Shown here in pieces: positions 6,592-9,910 of a stretch of DNA of 9,910 nucleotides. The first letter of the stretch is position 1. The number at the start of each line of letters is the position of its first letter. Origin of the DNA: Betaproteobacteria bacterium (GTDB lineage Bacteria > Pseudomonadota > Gammaproteobacteria > Burkholderiales > SG8-39); the NCBI GenBank assembly GCA_947467405.1, contig CANIIN010000061.1, forward strand, positions 1-9,910, in the 5' to 3' direction. The notes beneath the pieces were generated by a model that was given only the letters and a program-made list of their open reading frames with translations, was not told the origin of the DNA and made no database searches. The translations under genes and the position numbers were made by a program.

Positions 6592-7677
6592 CTAGGCGAG
6601 GCGCTGGTATCGACCTCCCGGGAGGCTGGCCACCTTTCCTTCCAGTTCCAGTTGAAGAAGCATCGCCGATACCGCTTCTGGCGTCAAGTGCGCACGCGTC
6701 GCAAGCGTCGTCAGATCGACGGCATCGTACCCCATATGTTGTATCAAATTATTTTCCATGCCCAATTTATTGGGGTCGGATAAATTGGATGCCAATGTCA
6801 TGCCGAGCTCTTCAAGAACATCCTGTGCGCTGTCGGCGAGCTTGGCGCCCTGCTTGATGAGCGCATGGCAACCTCGCGACATCGGCGAATGAATCGAACC
6901 GGGAATGGCAAAGACTTCTCGCCCCTGATCGGCTGCCTGACGGGCTGTGATGAGGGATCCTGACGCGAGCGCCGCCTCCACCACCAGAACCCCGCGCGAC
7001 AGTCCTGAAATCAACCTGTTGCGCCTCGGAAAATTTCCGCTCAATGGCACGGTGCCCAAGGGAAACTCGGTCACCAGCGCACCACGCTGCGCGATCTCGG
7101 CAGCAAGCGAGAGGTTCCTCTTCGGATAGAGGGAATCGGGACCCGTTCCCATGACCGCAATGGTGGAGCCCGGTCCGCTTAGCCCGCCGCGGTGCGCTGC
7201 CGCGTCAATTCCCAGAGCCAATCCGCTGATGATGCTGAGACCCGCAAGACTGAACGCGGTGGAAAACTGTTGCGCGTTGGCCTCCCCTTGCGGCGAGGCG
7301 TTGCGGCTTCCTACCACGCCAAGGCCCGGCTTTGACAGCAGATCCACATTACCGATGACAAAAAGGAGCGGTGGGGGGTCGGCAATCTCGAGCAACTGCG
7401 GCGGGTATGTCGTATCGGCCAGCGTCAGGACATGGTGATTGGGCTGTGCTGCCCAGGCCAGCGTGCGTTCAATACTCTCACGACGATCGTTGGCGAGAAT
7501 GGCTGCAGCCATGTCCGCGGAGACCACCCGCTCCAGTTGCGATCTTGACGCCGCCAGAATGTTGCCGGGCAGGCCAAAGGCCGACAGCAGCGCACGATAG
7601 CGTGCCGGGCCGATGCCCGGCACGAGACTGACTGAAATCCAGTAATGAAGTGCTGCCGCCGTCTCGCTGGAAGGCAT
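6592..7677 (-). CDS. dprA: DNA processing protein DprA (Smf)
   Basis: DprA binds incoming single-stranded DNA during natural transformation and loads RecA on it; it is also found in bacteria not known to be competent. The 361 aa contain an N-terminal SAM/HhH-like part (LVPGIGPARYRALL, 18-31), then the Rossmann-like core: GVVGSRNAS (120-128), SGLALGIDAAAH (151-162), YPKRN (184-188), TEFPLG (203-208), NFPRRNRLISGLS (215-227), EAALASGSLITA (234-245) and EVFAIPGS (254-261). A winged-helix domain follows at about 316-361 (LTTLATRAHLTPEAVSAMLL). The length is normal for the family. The linker at about 293-314 is AT-rich at the DNA level and contains a perfect inverted repeat. The start ATG (7675-7677) lies 19 bp after the stop of the LysM gene with only a weak ribosome binding site (CGGA), suggesting translation linked to the upstream gene. 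It looks intact. Confidence 0.97.
   Translation of the reverse strand: MPSSETAAALHYWISVSLVPGIGPARYRALLSAFGLPGNILAASRSQLERVVSADMAAAILANDRRESIERTLAWAAQPNHHVLTLADTTYPPQLLEIADPPPLLFVIGNVDLLSKPGLGVVGSRNASPQGEANAQQFSTAFSLAGLSIISGLALGIDAAAHRGGLSGPGSTIAVMGTGPDSLYPKRNLSLAAEIAQRGALVTEFPLGTVPLSGNFPRRNRLISGLSRGVLVVEAALASGSLITARQAADQGREVFAIPGSIHSPMSRGCHALIKQGAKLADSAQDVLEELGMTLASNLSDPNKLGMENNLIQHMGYDAVDLTTLATRAHLTPEAVSAMLLQLELEGKVASLPGGRYQRLA
6762..6788. repeat. Perfect 9-bp inverted repeat inside the dprA linker
   Basis: CCAATTTAT (6762-6770) and its exact reverse complement ATAAATTGG (6780-6788) flank a 9-nt spacer, TGGGGTCGG. The repeat sits in an AT-rich patch of an otherwise GC-rich gene and encodes part of the DprA interdomain linker (around residues 298-306). 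The pentamer ATGCC occurs on both sides (6758-6762 and 6789-6793). The repeat is directly visible; any mobile origin is inference. Confidence 0.6.
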
Positions 7678-7696
7678 GCGAAATCGATGTATCCGG

Positions 7697-8803
7697 TCAG
7701 GGCGTGCGGACGATGTCCGCTGGCGAGACCGGGCGCGTGCTCTGCATCACCAGCCCGTATGAAACCGCATCGAATACGCGGAACACGAAGAGCAGGCCGT
7801 AACGCTCGTCGGGAAGAGTGAAAGTTGGCGCATTATCACGGGAACGATCCGAACGAGGATCCGCCACGATGGATCCGGCGCGCAGGATGGCGAGAACATG
7901 ACCCTGTTCAATGCCGTCGCGCTTGCCGCGATTGATGGCGACTACTGAACTGGAACCAGCTTCGCTGGTTGGCAGCCCATCGTACAGACCGATGATGCGG
8001 CCGCTAACCTGGTTCTTGGGCGGGTGCGGAACATATTCCGTCACGCCGGCCGGGGCCGCGGCAATCAGACGGTCGCCAACGCCGATTTCCTGCTTCGACG
8101 AGATGATTTCCATCGTTGCGGGATCGCCGGTGCGGGTGATGCGGCCCGTACCCAGAAAGATCGCCTCGGTACCCAATTCCTTATTGGTATCCGGATCCAG
8201 TAAAGCCTTGCCGGGCCGATAGATGTTCCAGACCTGCGCACCGCTATTGCCGGTGCCGCTGACATAGGCATAACCACCGGTTCCGATGTGGACACGGCTT
8301 TCCTGCGTACCGATGATGGCCGCCGCATTGTCGAGGCCACCGCTTTCGATCACCAGCGGCTGGGTGAGGAAGGGTTCAATCACCTTGGCGGGAATGGCGG
8401 GAATAGCCTGTGAATCGGATGCGGCGGCCGATCGAACCTGCGGCGACAACCTCACGGTTCCGGTCACTGTCACTTCCGGTTGAGCCTTGGACCGATCCAG
8501 AACAATGATGTTGCCGGGGTAGATGCGGTTGGGATTGCCGATCTGATCCTTGTTCAATTTCCACAGTTCGGACCAGCGCCAGGGTTCCTTCAGGAACTTG
8601 TTGGCGATGCCCCACAGCGTATCGCCCTTCTCGACGATGTAGCGGTCGGGCGCGTTGTCCTGGAGCTTGAGAGGCGTGCCCTGCGCAACAGCCGTCGAAA
8701 CGGCAGTAAGGCTGAATAAGGCGGCTGCCGCCATGACGGCAACCACTCGCACCTGAGTTGTCCAACGCGGGGAACTCTGACTCGCTATGCTAGACTTGCT
8801 CAT
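7697..8803 (-). CDS. Exported LysM domain protein, probably peptidoglycan-binding
   Basis: This 368 aa protein has an N-terminal signal sequence: basic residues up to R19, a hydrophobic core VVAVMAAAALFSL (20-32), and a likely signal peptidase I site after AVA at 40 (before QGT). One LysM domain follows at 54-102, with RYIVEKGDTLWGIANKF, WRWSELWKLN and NRIYPGNIIVL; LysM binds N-acetylglucosamine chains of peptidoglycan. The remaining ~260 residues are a conserved-looking region without a motif I can name. It has Gly/Val-rich beta-type stretches (GDRLI, VSGRIIGLYDG, RDGIEQGHVLAI) and ends FRVFDAVSYGLVMQSTRPVS. Proteins of this layout are found beside def/fmt and dprA in Beta- and Gammaproteobacteria, with no established function. 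The ATG at 8801-8803 has GCGAGG 5 nt upstream, supporting this start. It is the first gene of the run with dprA (19 bp) and smg. Location is likely periplasmic; a role in envelope maintenance is inferred. Confidence 0.92.
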   Translation of the reverse strand: MSKSSIASQSSPRWTTQVRVVAVMAAAALFSLTAVSTAVAQGTPLKLQDNAPDRYIVEKGDTLWGIANKFLKEPWRWSELWKLNKDQIGNPNRIYPGNIIVLDRSKAQPEVTVTGTVRLSPQVRSAAASDSQAIPAIPAKVIEPFLTQPLVIESGGLDNAAAIIGTQESRVHIGTGGYAYVSGTGNSGAQVWNIYRPGKALLDPDTNKELGTEAIFLGTGRITRTGDPATMEIISSKQEIGVGDRLIAAAPAGVTEYVPHPPKNQVSGRIIGLYDGLPTSEAGSSSVVAINRGKRDGIEQGHVLAILRAGSIVADPRSDRSRDNAPTFTLPDERYGLLFVFRVFDAVSYGLVMQSTRPVSPADIVRTP

Positions 8804-8919
8804 GGCAACCTCGCCTTGTCGTCCTGGGGGGTCTGAGGAACTTTCTTCAAGTGCCTGAACAGCTTAACGCGTGAGTTCATGCCGCGTTGGCAGGTGAAAA
8901 CAGACGATGCCGACCCCAT
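8800..8919 (-). CDS. Possible 39-codon upstream ORF overlapping the LysM gene start
   Basis: On the minus strand an ATG at 8917-8919 opens a 39-residue frame whose TGA stop (8800-8802) overlaps the LysM gene ATG in the arrangement ATGA, as in translationally coupled genes. The product would be basic (MGSASSVFTCQRG..., ending KARLP), with no recognisable domain. It has no clear Shine-Dalgarno at the first ATG (AGCGGAT directly in front) nor at the internal Met14. It lies downstream of the predicted lysM promoter, so it would be transcribed. It could equally be a chance open frame in a long leader; I cannot tell these apart without homologues. Confidence 0.2.
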   Translation of the reverse strand: MGSASSVFTCQRGMNSRVKLFRHLKKVPQTPQDDKARLP

Positions 8920-8942
8920 ATCCGCTATCGTCAGCGGGCAGT

Positions 8943-8971
8943 CTATCACGCTACCACTTATTAGTTATAGT
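8943..8971 (+). promoter_or_regulatory. Candidate promoter of def-fmt
   Basis: TATAGT (8966-8971) matches the -10 consensus at 5 of 6 positions. The element 17 bp upstream, CTATCA (8943-8948), is a poor -35 (3 of 6). It is the best plus-strand candidate in the AT-rich region before def, and would start transcription near 8978. Confidence 0.35.
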
Positions 8972-8992
8972 CTGCTTTAGATTGTCTATCTA
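8964..8992 (-). promoter_or_regulatory. Candidate promoter of the lysM-dprA-smg operon
   Basis: On the minus strand, TAGATA (complement of 8987-8992) is followed after 17 bp by TATAAC (complement of 8964-8969): 4 of 6 and 5 of 6 matches to the sigma70 consensus. Start of transcription would be near 8957. Its -10 overlaps the -10 candidate of def on the other strand. Confidence 0.4.
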
Positions 8993-8993
8993 A
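8977..8993. promoter_or_regulatory. Palindrome, possible operator between lysM and def promoters
   Basis: TTAGAT (8977-8982) and ATCTAA (8988-8993) are perfect inverted repeats around TGTCT. A second overlapping one, TAGA-TTG-TCTA, occupies 8978-8988. They cover the candidate lysM -35 and lie just after the predicted def transcription start, a place where a bound repressor could affect both directions. In an AT-rich stretch short palindromes also arise by chance. Confidence 0.25.
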
Positions 8994-9015
8994 TTCATTC
9001 AATTCGCAAGCAATT

Positions 9016-9522
9016 ATGTCCAGGTTGTCTATCCTAAAATATCCCGATCCGCGACTGCATACCAAGGCCAGCCCGGTGCTGTCGGTCGACGACTCCATTC
9101 GTCAATTGGTCACCGATATGGCCGACACCATGTATGCGGCCCCGGGCATCGGGCTGGCAGCCACGCAGGTGGACGTGCACAAACGGGTCATCGTCATCGA
9201 CGTGTCCGAGGACCGCAACCGTCTGCTGACCCTGATCAACCCCGAAATCATCGCGCGCGAAGGCACGCAGATTTGCGAAGAGGGTTGCCTTTCGGTGCCC
9301 GGCATCTATGAAGACGTGGAACGTTCCGAGCGCGTCATGGTGAGGGCGCTGGACAGAACTGGCCAGACATTCGAACTCGAGGCGGAAGAACTGCTGGCGG
9401 TGTGCATCCAACACGAGATGGACCACCTCGAGGGCAAGGTCTTCGTGGAATACCTGTCGCGACTCAAGCAATCCCGCATCAAATCGAAGATGCAGAAATT
9501 GCAGATGCGGCAATCGGCGTGA
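9016..9522 (+). CDS. def: Peptide deformylase
   Basis: Def removes the formyl group from the N-terminal formyl-methionine of nascent proteins at the ribosome exit, using a metal (usually Fe2+). All three family motifs are present in the 168 aa: GIGLAATQ (44-51, oxyanion Gln51), EEGCLSVP (88-95, metal ligand Cys91) and QHEMDHLEG (132-140, ligands His133 and His137, catalytic Glu134). The length equals that of E. coli Def (169 aa). The start MSRLSILKYPDPRL is canonical, so the ATG at 9016 is secure although the ribosome binding site is weak. The end is a basic, helical C-terminus (RLKQSRIKSKMQKLQMRQ) of the type that binds the ribosome. fmt follows 46 bp downstream; the def-fmt pair is widely conserved. 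Confidence 0.99.
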   Translation: MSRLSILKYPDPRLHTKASPVLSVDDSIRQLVTDMADTMYAAPGIGLAATQVDVHKRVIVIDVSEDRNRLLTLINPEIIAREGTQICEEGCLSVPGIYEDVERSERVMVRALDRTGQTFELEAEELLAVCIQHEMDHLEGKVFVEYLSRLKQSRIKSKMQKLQMRQSA

Positions 9523-9568
9523 TCGGCCGCGCGTCAGGTGATCCGTCCGGATTGCGGGGAGCCCCGGC

Positions 9569-9910
9569 ATGAAAGTCTTCTTCGCCGGGACGCCGGATTT
9601 TGCCGCGGCCGCGCTGGCGGCCATCATCAACAGTCGTCATCAGGTGGTAGCAGTGCTCACGCAACCCGATCGGCCTGCTGGGCGCGGTATGAAGCTGCAA
9701 CCTTCACCCGTCAAGCAACTGGTTGAATCGCGCGGATTGCCCGTGCAGCAGCCGGCCTCACTGAAGGACGCCGACGCTCAGGCGCGCGTGCGCGCCGTTG
9801 CTGCGGATGTCATGGTCGTTGCCGCTTATGGTCTGATTCTGCCGCAGGCGGTGCTCGACATGCCTCGTCGCGGTGCCATCAACATTCATGCCTCGCTGCT
9901 GCCGCGCTGG
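9569..9910 (+). CDS. fmt: Methionyl-tRNA formyltransferase, 5' part
   Basis: Fmt transfers a formyl group from 10-formyltetrahydrofolate to Met-tRNA(fMet) for translation initiation, the partner reaction of Def. The frame is open to the last base, giving 114 of the usual ~310 residues. The visible part covers much of the N-terminal Rossmann domain: MKVFFAGTPDFAA (1-13), VLTQPDRPAGRGMKLQPSPVK (29-49), DVMVVAAYGLILP (80-92) and INIHASLLPRW (104-114). The last motif carries the folate-site residues Asn105 and His107; the catalytic Asp (about residue 144 in E. coli) lies beyond the window. The ATG at 9569 has GCGGGGAG (9554-9561 region) about 7 nt upstream. It is co-directional with def and probably cotranscribed. 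Confidence 0.97.
   Translation, partial: MKVFFAGTPDFAAAALAAIINSRHQVVAVLTQPDRPAGRGMKLQPSPVKQLVESRGLPVQQPASLKDADAQARVRAVAADVMVVAAYGLILPQAVLDMPRRGAINIHASLLPRW

Larger units (their letters stand above)
8804..9015. promoter_or_regulatory. Divergent control region between the LysM gene and def
   Basis: This 212 bp region has an AT-rich part at about 8951-9015 in strong contrast to its surroundings. It holds opposed promoter candidates at 8964-8992, two overlapping palindromes at 8977-8993, and a small stem CCGCT-ATCGTC-AGCGG (8922-8937) in the predicted lysM leader. The lysM leader would be about 150 nt, unusually long, and contains the small ORF described separately. The def side has a leader of about 38 nt and no strong Shine-Dalgarno before the ATG. 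Confidence 0.55.

Noticed and set aside
9541..9552. ATCCG-TC-CGGAT palindrome between def and fmt
   Set aside because: The loop is too small and there is no T-run; def and fmt are normally cotranscribed, so a terminator is not expected.
9034..9630. 198-codon minus-strand ORF covering def
   Set aside because: It is antisense to all three deformylase motifs; chance open frame.

Overview
This window is an ordinary housekeeping segment of a bacterial chromosome, most likely a betaproteobacterium (the order cannot be fixed from the sequence). The reasons are a moderately GC-rich composition by eye, a GyrB of the long Gram-negative type, and the gene set topB-smg-dprA-LysM protein divergent from def-fmt, an arrangement characteristic of Betaproteobacteria. 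The end of dnaN followed directly by gyrB suggests the left edge is close to the replication origin, because dnaA-dnaN-gyrB usually sits there; dnaA itself is outside the window.

Layout. Positions 1-3266 (+) hold the 3' part of dnaN (sliding clamp) and a complete gyrB, separated by 71 bp containing a short tandem repeat. gyrB converges on topB (3296-5899, -), a type IA topoisomerase III. The 29 bp between them, plus the last codons of topB, form one strong hairpin that can terminate transcription from both sides. Upstream of topB is a 208 bp gap with a very good sigma70-type promoter. Next, still on the minus strand, comes a compact run read as LysM protein (7697-8803), dprA (6592-7677) and smg (6108-6566), with gaps of only 19 and 25 bp, so probably one operon. 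A 212 bp AT-rich divergent region separates it from def (9016-9522, +) and the first 114 codons of fmt (9569 to the window end, +).

How the genes work together. DnaN, GyrB and TopB serve replication and topology: the processivity clamp, negative supercoiling, and decatenation. Def and Fmt form the formyl-methionine cycle: Fmt formylates initiator Met-tRNA and Def removes the formyl group from new proteins. DprA loads RecA on incoming single-stranded DNA in transformation. Smg is a conserved DUF494 protein of uncertain function, and the LysM protein is an exported, probably peptidoglycan-binding, envelope protein.

I found no mobile element, CRISPR, RNA gene or phage gene, and no convincing undescribed system. 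The points worth a second look are small: a histone H1-like tail on TopB with a GTG start and no Shine-Dalgarno, a perfect 9-bp inverted repeat inside the dprA interdomain linker that resembles a REP-like motif, a possible 39-codon ORF overlapping the LysM gene by ATGA, palindromes between the lysM and def promoters, and a terminator that contains the topB stop codon.
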